Shown here: positions 47,766 through 55,796 of the stretch, piece by piece
Position numbering within the stretch: the first letter of the stretch is position 1
Layout of the letters: the number at the start of each line of letters is the position of its first letter
Assembly (NCBI GenBank): GCA_018136815.1
Contig: CM030932.1
Location: 10,038,138 to 10,102,137 of the forward strand
Length of the DNA: 64,000 bases
Direction of reading: 5' to 3'
Origin: Isochrysis galbana
Taxonomy: Eukaryota; Haptophyta; Isochrysidales; Isochrysidaceae
Program-made: the position numbers and the translations under genes
The notes under the pieces: model-generated
Database searches by the model: none
What the model saw: only the letters and a program-made list of their open reading frames with translations
What the model was told of the DNA's origin: nothing

Positions 47766-49454
47766 CTAAAAGCGCGTGCGCGAAAGGGGGCCTTGAGGGG
47801 GGGCGGCGGCGTCTGTCTGTCCTCCCTCCCTCCCGGTGGGTTCAAGGACCTTTTTGGGCGGGAGGCGACCATGAGGAGCAGCAGCGGAGTGCATCCAACC
47901 ATCCCCCTCCTGCGTGAAATTGGGGTCGGCCCCTGCCTCGAGCAATGTCCGACAGCACAGAGCATGATTCGCGGAACAGGAAAACATCAGTGCGGTCCAA
48001 CCATCCATATCGGTGAGATCCAGCGCGGCGCTTGCCTCGAGCAGTGCACACATGCAGCGGTGATTGCCCTCCTTGGTGGCAACCATCAGTGCGCTCATCC
48101 CATTGCCGTCCTGGACATCGATCAAGGCCTTGGCATGCAGGAGGGCCCGCACGCACAGATCGTGCCCACATTGACAAGCCACCATCAAGGCGGTCATCCC
48201 ATCAGAGTGGGTGACGCCATGGGACGCCCCTGCCTCGAGGAGTGCCACAGCGCAACGATCATGCCCATGCTGGCACGCCACCATCAAGGCGGTCATACGC
48301 TGCTTGTTGGTGACATTCAGCCCCGCTCCTGCCTGGATGAGTGCGGAAACGCACACATCATGGCCATTCTGGCACGCCATCATCAAGGCTGTCCAACCGT
48401 CTACTTCAGAGGCATCCAAGGAGGCATCCGCCTCGATGAGTTCACGCACACAGTGGTCATGGTCGAGCTCACACGCCATCATCAAAGCAGTGCAGTCATT
48501 CAAGTTTGTGGCGTCCACCCTCGCATTCGCACAGAGCAGTGCATGAGCACACAGATCACGGTCAGCTTTGCACGCTCGCATCAAGGCAGTCCACCCGCAC
48601 CGGTCCTTCAGATCCACATCCGCCATCGCCTTGATCAACATATCCACGCACGTTTCGTGGCCCTTCTCGGACGCTAGCATCAAGGCTGAGACCCCGATGT
48701 GGTCTTGGAGATTCAAGGCCGCATTGGCGTCGATCAATGCTCGAGTACATATCTCATGGCCACTGTCACACGCGAACATCAAGGCAGTGTGCCCATCCTT
48801 GTCTGCCAAGTTGACATTCGCGTCCGCCTTGAGGAGCACTAGAACGCATACATTGTGCCCATGCCGACATGCCGACATCAGGGCTGTGACTCCACCCGTG
48901 TTCTGGGTGTCCACAGCGGCATTGGCATCGAGCAATGCGTTCGCGCACACAACATGGCCATTGTCACACGCGAGCATCAAGGCAGTCTTGTCACGCTTGT
49001 TCACGACATCCACCGCCACACTTGCGTCAAGGAGTGCTTGGACACACCCAGAGTCACCAAACTCACAGGCATGGTGCAGAGCGGTACAATCCATCTCATC
49101 CATCGCTCCAATCAATGGGTTGGGCTCGGGGGGGTCGACTGGAGGCTGATGCTCTTCAACTCCAAGCTGCTGCTCTTCATTGACAACCCCAAGCTGCTCT
49201 TCTTCAACATCTCCAAGCTGCCCTTCATTGACAACCCCAACCTGCTCTTCTTGGACAACCCCAACCTGCTCTTCTTGGACAACCCCAACCTGCTCTTCTT
49301 GGACAACCCCAACCTGCTCTTCTTGGACGACTCCAAGCTCATCTTCTTGGAGTACTGATTCCTCTTGTCCCTCAGCAGAAGACAGGCGAGCTAACACTTG
49401 ACGGGTCTCCTCTCCACATGATGCTTCCATAGGACGCTTGAGATTGGAGTCCAT
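47766..49454 (-). CDS. Ankyrin protein with about 13 repeats
   Basis: A 562-residue protein. Residues 1-32 are a leader, 33-100 hold tandem octads of the form VVQEEQVG, and 118-525 hold about 13 consecutive 33-residue ankyrin repeats with the consensus GxTALMxACxxGHxxCVxALLxAxAxVD. Repeats are full length and keep the TALMxAC and GHxxC positions, so the solenoid should fold. A Cys at the end of the second helix is unusually constant. Residues 530-562 (LPPKKVLEPTGREGG) are probably disordered. Ankyrin solenoids are protein-binding scaffolds; nothing shows the partner. It differs from the EGLEQGRQ ankyrin genes and is not a copy of them. Confidence 0.88.
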   Translation of the reverse strand: MDSNLKRPMEASCGEETRQVLARLSSAEGQEESVLQEDELGVVQEEQVGVVQEEQVGVVQEEQVGVVQEEQVGVVNEGQLGDVEEEQLGVVNEEQQLGVEEHQPPVDPPEPNPLIGAMDEMDCTALHHACEFGDSGCVQALLDASVAVDVVNKRDKTALMLACDNGHVVCANALLDANAAVDTQNTGGVTALMSACRHGHNVCVLVLLKADANVNLADKDGHTALMFACDSGHEICTRALIDANAALNLQDHIGVSALMLASEKGHETCVDMLIKAMADVDLKDRCGWTALMRACKADRDLCAHALLCANARVDATNLNDCTALMMACELDHDHCVRELIEADASLDASEVDGWTALMMACQNGHDVCVSALIQAGAGLNVTNKQRMTALMVACQHGHDRCAVALLEAGASHGVTHSDGMTALMVACQCGHDLCVRALLHAKALIDVQDGNGMSALMVATKEGNHRCMCALLEASAALDLTDMDGWTALMFSCSANHALCCRTLLEAGADPNFTQEGDGWMHSAAAPHGRLPPKKVLEPTGREGGQTDAAAPPQGPLSRTRF

Positions 49455-49489
49455 CGCGAATTGTGGTAGCGGGGAGTCAGTGACAGGCG

Positions 49490-49800
49490 AGGAGGCGGAC
49501 CAGCAGGCGAGGAGGAGGCGGACCAGCAGGCGAGGAGGAGGAGGCGGACCAGCAGGCGAGGAGGTGGCAGGCCGCGGGATGGGTGGGCGCGGTGAAAGCT
49601 AGTCGAGTGGGGCAAGCAGTTGCCGAGTGGGCAGTTAGTCAGGTCGGTAGGTGGGCAGTTAGTCGGGTGGGAGAGCAGCTAGTGGTAGGGGCAGTTAGTC
49701 GGTGAAGGCAAGTTCGTGGTAGGGGCAGTTAGTCGGTGAAGGCAAGTTCGTGGTAGGGGCAGTTAGTCGGTGAAGGCAAGTTAGTGGGTGAAGGAACACG
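49490..49800 (+). repeat. Two short arrays upstream of the ankyrin gene
   Basis: 49490-49565 holds three 24 bp units of GGCGGACCAGCAGGCGAGGA. 49620-49795 holds GGGCAGTTAGTCGGTGAAGG units of 33 bp, about three perfect plus diverged ones. The gap between the divergent genes at 49454 and 49803 consists almost wholly of these. Confidence 0.85.
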
Positions 49801-49802
49801 CT

Positions 49803-50315
49803 ATGGCCGAGGTACCCACTCTCAATCGCACTTTTTTTTATTGTACTATGCAGTTAGGGGTATCCACAACAAAAGGTCCGATGAGTGATCCAGAGGAAGA
49901 AGTGAAGAGAATGAAGAAAGAACTGGAGAACGACATGAAGGAAGAGGAAGAACTGGAGAGAGCAATGAAGGATGACCTATCTACATCATTAAAAAAACTT
50001 GCGTTTATGAAGGAAAAAGCGGAGGAGATTCAAAGTCTTGCACCGCCTTCTGTCAATGAACACGCAAGGGAAGTAATTCAAGGCATCTTGAACTACTCAC
50101 AAGGTGTGCATGACGACAAGTTTGGCAAAATGTTGAAAGACCAACTGAATACAAGTCAGAAGCTGTTACATGAAAATCCCAAACGACCAACTCACAAACA
50201 ACCAACTCACAAACAACCAACTCACAAACAACCAACTCACAAACAACCAACTCACAAACAACCAAGAACAATCAGACTCCCCGCACTACAACTGCGCAAA
50301 ACTCCCAAGTCATAA
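49803..50315 (+). CDS. Coiled-coil protein with THKQP repeats
   Basis: The first ATG (49803, MAEVPTLNRTFFYC) gives 170 residues; the second at 49881 (MSDPEEEVKRMKKELEND) has a better helical start. Charged coiled coil runs to about residue 85, followed by SVNEHAREVIQGILNYSQGV and then five THKQP pentapeptides encoded by a perfect 15 bp repeat, with a basic tail. Function unknown. It is transcribed divergently from the ankyrin gene. Confidence 0.6.
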   Translation: MAEVPTLNRTFFYCTMQLGVSTTKGPMSDPEEEVKRMKKELENDMKEEEELERAMKDDLSTSLKKLAFMKEKAEEIQSLAPPSVNEHAREVIQGILNYSQGVHDDKFGKMLKDQLNTSQKLLHENPKRPTHKQPTHKQPTHKQPTHKQPTHKQPRTIRLPALQLRKTPKS

Positions 50316-50424
50316 CCGCCGCAGTGACAGACGTGGCACAGCCCGAAGTGGGCCCTATCGCAAAAGATTGCGGCAGTGTCCTGAACGTCCGATGGCACCC
50401 ACAGGGGCACATCAAGGAGGTGTG

Positions 50425-50580
50425 GTACCTCGTCGAGCACAATCGTCACTCCGCGAGACGCGAGTGCGCGGATCAAACCCCTTTTTTTATGGGGAAGGTA
50501 TCTCCAGCGAGGATAACGGTTCGTCGTCTGTCTTCTTGGGTTCCCTTTCGCACAGATCCTCTCGTACACCGCTCGCATGA
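50425..50580 (+). repeat. Dispersed repeat family B, best copy
   Basis: Order: TGGTACCTCGTCGAGCACAA, TCGTCACTCCGCGAGACG, GAGTGCGCGGATCA, T7, GGGGAAGGTATCTCCAGCG, then CTTTCGCACAGATCC. It aligns with parts of 13935-14010, 23240-23385 and 37370-37600. Confidence 0.75.
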
Positions 50581-50707
50581 AGTGCTCACGGGGCGATGGG
50601 GGGGGGGGGGGGGCGGGGCGGAGGGGGGCACGACGAATATTCTACACCGCCCTAGAGCAACCGACCCCCCCCCCCCACACACACACACACACGCCGCCGC
50701 CGCCGCC

Positions 50708-51088
50708 ATGACGAAGCGCGGGAGCGATCCCCAAGCGGGCTTCCCGCGCAAGAGCGCCAAGGAGCACTTCCTCATCGATATGCACGGGAGGGTCGATCTG
50801 CACAGGGGACTCGACATGGTGGAAATCTGCCGGCTTGTCCTCCAACGCAAACACCCGGAGGAGCTGCGCAAGCTCCCTCACGACATCTCATACTTCCAAA
50901 GGGAGGGGGGCGACATGAACGCGACCGATGCGATGGGGTACTCCTGCCTCCATGTCGCGTGCATGTACTGCGACACACCCACCGTACTTGCGCTACTCAA
51001 AGCCGGCGCACGCGCACGTCACATCTCCACCGAAGACCAACGAGACTCCCCGCCGTCCTCGGTGCCACAAAGCAGCCGAGTCCATTGA
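50708..51088 (+). pseudogene. Ankyrin gene cut by family A
   Basis: The ATG at 50708 follows (CGC)n and starts MTKRGSDPQAGFPRKSAKEH. A helical N-terminal part (IDMHGRVDLHRGLDMVEICR) leads into the first ankyrin repeat (NATDAMGYSCLHVACMYCDT, PTVLALLKAGARAR). The frame then enters family A at about 51052 and stops within it. Ankyrin proteins do not normally end after one repeat, so this is probably a gene truncated by insertion or recombination at the repeat. Confidence 0.65.
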
Positions 51089-51268
51089 ACCATGTTGTGC
51101 ACTTTCCTCCTTTTCCCCTTGAAATCCAGACAGAAAGCATCTGCATGCACGCTAGTTCATCTCGATCAGTGTCCATGTCAGGCCAAAGTGCTGTGGGACT
51201 GGAGGAAAGTGCGCTTTTAGAGTGGTTTTGTGTCCGCGTAGCGTTTTCGTACATAACGTTAGTAAAGT
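51052..51268 (-). repeat. Dispersed repeat family A, long copy 2
   Basis: Reverse complement matches 20632-20850 over about 210 bp, including TGCACAACATGGTTCAATGG, GGATTTCAAGGGGAAA and GATGAACTAGCGTGCATGCA. It ends in ACGTTAGTAAAGTA. Confidence 0.88.
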
Positions 51269-51569
51269 AATCTTTCTCTGGAGCAACAGGTTTCGTAACC
51301 GCGCGCCCAATCGTGACCGCCACAGACGCGCACATCTCAAAGCGCGCACCTAAATGGACCAAAAGCGCGCGCCGACCGCCCCGGGAGGAGGGGACGCGGC
51401 GGGAGGGTCTTGGGCAAAGCGAGACACACTCGACCCCTGTCCGGCGCCAGCGGCAAGACCCTCCCCTCCATCAGCATCACCGAGGGCTGGTCTTGTTCTC
51501 GGGTGCTAGGAATGGGGTAATAGGGGGACCAGAGATCATCTGGGATCAGCTGGCCCCAGGGATCCGCGT

Positions 51570-52518
51570 TTGGGCACCCCATGTGGCTGCCCCAGGGAGC
51601 CGGCTTGGGAAGACGCCCCTTACACTCACACCCCCACGTCTTGCTATGGTCATAGGAAATGCGGTACTTTGGGCTGTACATACAAATTGAACCACCTGGG
51701 TGACCATTCCAATGACGCTGTGTCGAACAAGAGGTCACGAGACTCGGAGAGGCCCTACCGGTTGTGCTTCAGGATTCGAATGCCCGACGCCCCCGACCCC
51801 ACCCCCGCTTCATCCACCACCCTCGCTTCCCGCCTCCGCTCCCACGATCCCTACCCACGCCGCCGCTGCTCCCACAATCCCCACCCCCGCCCCCGCTCTC
51901 GCCCTCACCGCAGTCCTCCCCGCCCCGGTCCCAGTCTCTCCTCCGCCTTCGCTCCCGCTCCCGTCCCCGCCCACCATGCTCTCACTATCCAAGCCCCCGA
52001 GATCCCCGCCCACGCGCCCGCTCGGCTCCTCGCCCCCGCCCCCGCTTCCACCCCCGCCACTTTCATGCCCACCCTTCCCGCCTCTACCTCCCCTGCCCCC
52101 CGTAACCCCCACCCGCTCCGCCACTCTCCCGGTCACCTTCTTCCCCGACGCGACAGACAACGCCTTCCAATCCATTTGCAACTTGTACGCACGATCCCCT
52201 GTAGAGGGCTTCTCGTGCCTCACGTCCGCGGTCATGCAGGGGTTCGAAGTCAGGGCTGACGACAACGCACAGGCGGTCGTTGACGAAGTGCACAAGAGGG
52301 TTCTGGCGTCCGTGAGCTTGAGCGACACCACCCCTCCCAATCGCGTTCCAGTGAATTACTACGACGTGTACGGCATGGGCCTCGTCATCACACTGAATCG
52401 CCAAATCATACTGAGGGTGCAGGGACAGGGCCCAGGATTCAGTCTGCTCCTTTTCACCCGGGATAGCGTCGGACACATAACTCCACAGGAAATGCCTTGC
52501 TCTGGTCAATCAAACTGA
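51570..52518 (+). CDS. Zinc-knuckle and Pro-rich gene, frame change inside
   Basis: At 51657-51720 one frame encodes KCGTLGCTYKLNHLGDHSND, a short CxxxxC...HxxxH-type zinc-knuckle pattern I recognise from chromatin-associated algal and dinoflagellate proteins. From about 51780 a second frame encodes a Pro/Ala linker (to about 52120) and then a 130-residue domain (ATLPVTFFPDATDNAFQSIC, NLYARSPVEGFSCLTSAVMQ, VPVNYYDVYGMGLVITLNRQ) ending at 52518. An intron or frameshift near 51720-51790 is needed to join them. The final domain looks well-folded but I do not recognise it. The 52535 ORF may be its continuation. Confidence 0.5.
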
Positions 52519-52534
52519 CAACAACTTCTCAATC

Positions 52535-52855
52535 GTGGGCACCAATGACAACTACGCCTCATACATGAGCTACGTGTGGACTTCGGTGGTGTTCATGAGC
52601 AGCCTCCTGCATCACGCGAAAGGCATCCATCGTCATCAGGCAGTACTCGCCGGAAGCTCGCCCCCACAGGAGCCCCATGAACTTGGGAGGCGACTCGAGC
52701 AACTCGCCGATCGAGTGAGTCAAGTCGAGCAACTCGCCGGTCGACTGAATCACTTCTTCGACCTCGTCCAGCACTATGCCGATTGCATCCAAAAATTCGA
52801 CGAGAGGCTCGTGCACGTCGAGTCTTGGTGCAATGCAATCAAGCGCCTACCATAA
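52535..52855 (+). CDS. Coiled-coil segment, probably 3' part of the preceding gene
   Basis: The frame is open from about 52490 (LALVNQTDNNFSIVGTNDNY) to 52855. It overlaps the end of the preceding frame and continues its style, so one gene with a frameshift or a small intron near 52490 is likely. Residues include YVWTSVVFMSSLLHHAKGIH and a strong coiled coil (RRLEQLADRVSQVEQLAGRL). The stop lies within the first bases of a family A core. The first in-frame ATG is at 52565. Confidence 0.45.
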   Translation: MGTNDNYASYMSYVWTSVVFMSSLLHHAKGIHRHQAVLAGSSPPQEPHELGRRLEQLADRVSQVEQLAGRLNHFFDLVQHYADCIQKFDERLVHVESWCNAIKRLP

Positions 52856-52893
52856 CGTTATCTGGCACAAAACCACTCTAAAAGCGCACCAGT
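52853..52893 (+). repeat. Dispersed repeat family A core
   Basis: CATAACGTTATCTGG followed by CACAAAACCACTCTAAAAGC, overlapping the stop codon of the coiled-coil frame by a few bases. A separate TTCGCACAGACCCTAA element of family B follows at 52965. Confidence 0.75.
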
Positions 52894-53463
52894 AGGGAAG
52901 GTCGCCGCGATTGCTCCGGTGTGCCCGGAGATCCATTGTCTTCTACTACTACTGTGGGACGTTCTTCGCACAGACCCTAAAAGTAGTAGTCACCCCAGCA
53001 AACAAACTGTGGTGGAGAGGCTGAGGGTGGCTGTTGCATGTGGTCGAAATAGGGTGGCTGTTGCATGTGAAGGGTCAAGTTGACTCAAGTAACCTCCAGG
53101 TGTCAATGAAAGGTGTCAGCAGGGATGGGGATAATTGAACGCTTTTGGTCTCGCGTCTTGTTTCGTCGCCCCTTGCTCGTCGCTTGTCTAGAAGGTCTCT
53201 CCGCACATCGCCTTCTCCCCCCGCGCGAGTTTGGATCTCTCCTCGACCCTCCGCGTTGGCTTCAGCGGACGAGTTCCACTTTAACGATAGTTCGAACCCT
53301 TCGGTGGCGTAGTTATGCGCTCTCTTTCCGTATATCTTCGCGCATGACGAGCGATCGCGACTTCAGCCTTCGCCGCGCGGGGAGGGGTTTGTTTATCGTA
53401 TGATTCCGGAGTGTTTACGTTAGTTTTCAGAGCCCAAGGACTTTGGTTTTTGGTTTCTTGTGA
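52894..53463. other. Right island border, no gene
   Basis: Contains a local duplication of AGGGTGGCTGTTGCATGTG at 53026 and 53052, then ATTGAACGCTTTTGGTCTCG at about 53133, after which sequence is GC-rich with host-like character. ATTGAACGCTTTT is the reverse complement of AAAAGCGTTCAAT at the left border. No coding signal. Confidence 0.4.
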
Positions 53464-53676
53464 GTGATTTTTGTAGCAACTTCGTCGAGTCCCACCGTGT
53501 TCCCAAGCGAGTCCCCCCGAGTTCCCGAGTCTATACCCCGAGTCAACGAGTCAATACAAGTCAAGCACGCGCCTGAGCCACCCCCAGTCGCCTGCCACCA
53601 CCTCCCACAAGCCTCCTTCCGCACTTCCGCGCCCACCGTGCTCCGTGCGTGCGTCGTGCGTCGTGCGTCGATCACC

Positions 53677-53892
53677 ATGCCCGTAGTCACCCCCGAGGAA
53701 AGCTCCATGAGCTCCCCACAAGAACCGCGTTCCGCGCTAGCTGCCGGCGCGCCCTCGCAGGCAATCTCCAAGAGTGAGATCAGCCCTGCTCTGACAGACC
53801 CAAATATCCACGAAATATCCGCGGATATCTTCGCCCGCCAAAGCCGCCCAAATATCCAAGAGATATATCCGGATATATCCGCCAACCCCTAG
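53677..53892 (+). CDS. Small ORF with PNIxEIxxDI motif, uncertain
   Basis: A 71-residue frame starting MPVVTPEESSMSSPQEP. The end repeats PNIHEISADIFA and PNIQEIYPDISA, encoded by imperfect palindromic DNA (ATATCCGCGGATAT, ATATATCCGGATATAT). It may be the first exon of a larger gene or transposon. The DNA-level palindromes may be the functional feature instead. Confidence 0.25.
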   Translation: MPVVTPEESSMSSPQEPRSALAAGAPSQAISKSEISPALTDPNIHEISADIFARQSRPNIQEIYPDISANP

Positions 53893-54395
53893 GTAACACA
53901 TACGATACGCTATAGTTTTATTGTTTGAATCGTGCACTGCTATACTTGTACTCTCGCGCAACAACCTGACATTAGGCTGAGAGTAGGATCGGATAGCATA
54001 AAGATTGAGGTCTCGCCGAAACCTCACGAGCTGAGGATACCTTGACGGAGCCCCGAATCTTCAGCCTACATGGGAGATACGGGCCATCGGTCCCCCAGAT
54101 ACGGTGATACGGTAGATACGGCTGTATCAGGGTCAACTCCCAGATACGGCCAGATACAGTGTTAGATACAAATACAGTCCAAATGCCGGGGGGGGGGGTA
54201 CGCAGCGCGCGTAGGAGGCGCGGCGCGCGCGCAGGAGGCCGCGCAGCCCAGTGATGGTGAATCAGTTCGTCAGCTGACACCAACTTCGAGCTAACACTGA
54301 CATCTGACATCAGTAGCTGATGTCAGCTGATGAGGTCCATCAGCTGACATCACCTCAAATAGCAGAATATCAGCATATCAGCTGATATCAGTCAC
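53810..54395. repeat. Cluster of short palindromes
   Basis: Three groups follow each other: ATATCCGCGGATAT/ATATCCGGATAT at 53815-53880, AGATACGG units at 54065-54165, and CAGCTGAT/ATCAGCTGATATCAG at 54250-54390. Confidence 0.7.
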
Positions 54396-54538
54396 CTGTG
54401 TCTTCAGATGTTTCTTTTTTTGGACGGAGCCTCTGGGCTCAAGCGGCGGGGCGCGGCGCGTCCGGGACGTTCCGGGGCTTTCGCTCCGAGAGTGTAACGG
54501 TCGCTCCCTCTTGTCTCTTCCTCTCACCGCGGGGCGGG

Positions 54539-54539
<1 letters not shown>

Positions 54540-54586
<47 letters not shown>

Positions 54587-55370
54587 AGGGAGGGTTCCGG
54601 GGTCTTGCTCACAGAGGGAAAAGGTTAGTTCCGTTTGTCGCTCGCTCCCTCTCTCGTCTTCCTCACCGAGGGCGCGGGCCAAAGAATGAGAGAGAGAGAG
54701 AGAGAGAAGAAGAAGAAGAAGAAGAAGAAGAAGAGAGGAGAGAGGGGCGGGGGGGCCGGGGTGTGTGCCGCGCGGCGGGGCGCTGCCCTTGACTAAGGGC
54801 GCCGGCAGCAGCGCGTCCCTCTCGAGGGACTGCCGTAGAAGGCATTCACCCACCTACTTGGTACACTAATCTTATAAGCCCCTAAGACCCGCGCCCTCCG
54901 TGTGATCCTCTCACAGTATATTCCTCCCCTATCATCATCCCCCCCCCCCCCCCCTTCTCTCTCTCTCTCTCTACTCTCTTAGCTATCCTTGTACAAACCG
55001 CGAGAGAGTAGTGCGTAGAAGAGAGAGAGAGGAGAGAGAGAGCAGCTCGCTCCCCCACACCAAGCGTTCGGTCCTTCTCTCTCGGTCTCGTTGGGCTCGT
55101 CACAGTTAAAGGAGAGGGGGCCTCTCTTCTCTTCCTCCCCCCCCCCGCGCGCGCCTCTCCCTCTCCTCTCTCTCTCTCCCCCTCTCTACTCTACTCTACA
55201 CTGCCGGCTCCACCTTCTACTCTCTCTCTCGCTCTCTCTCCACTCTCCCCTCTCCTCGTCTCTCTCTCTCTCTCAGACTCTCTCACTCTCTCTCATCTCT
55301 CTCTCTGACTCTCTCTCTCTTCTCCCCTCTCTCTCTCTCCTTTTTCCCACAGCCATCACTCTGGAAGCAT
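54540..55370. repeat. GA and CT microsatellites upstream of the EF-hand-like gene
   Basis: (GA)n at 54540-54585 and 54685-54735, AAG-type repeats to 54740, and (CT)n blocks at 54955-55345 and again at 55580-55630. No gene between; probably promoter and 5' UTR DNA as at the other host genes. Confidence 0.75.
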
Positions 55371-55579
55371 CCACTCACTCGTGACATATCTGTCCAACAG
55401 CCACTACTACTACTGTACCACCACAACTCCTCTCTTTGCGTTCCGAGCAGCGACCAAGGTGATCACCACCAACACTCACGTACACAGCGGGAAGAGAGAC
55501 TTCTCCACCAGGTCCACCGTCTGCCCTCCTCGCGGTGTGGAGAAGGAGCCTCGGCGCGGGCGCAGCCGAAACCGCCGCT

Positions 55580-55631
<52 letters not shown>

Positions 55632-55796
55632 CCCCCCCCCTCTCTTCTCTTCTCTCTCTCTTACTATCTCTCTTCCATCTCTTCCCATCTCTCCGTCTCT
55701 CTCTCTCCCTCCCCCTCCACCCCCACCGCTCCCCGCCCCTTCCCCCTCTCTCCTCCCCTTCTTCCTCACCCTCTCCCCCTCCCCTTTCCCTCCAGC

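Noticed and set aside
4930-52855. Polinton, virophage or giant-virus core genes
   Set aside because: I looked for capsid, packaging ATPase, primase-helicase, polymerase and integrase motifs in the translated frames and found none.
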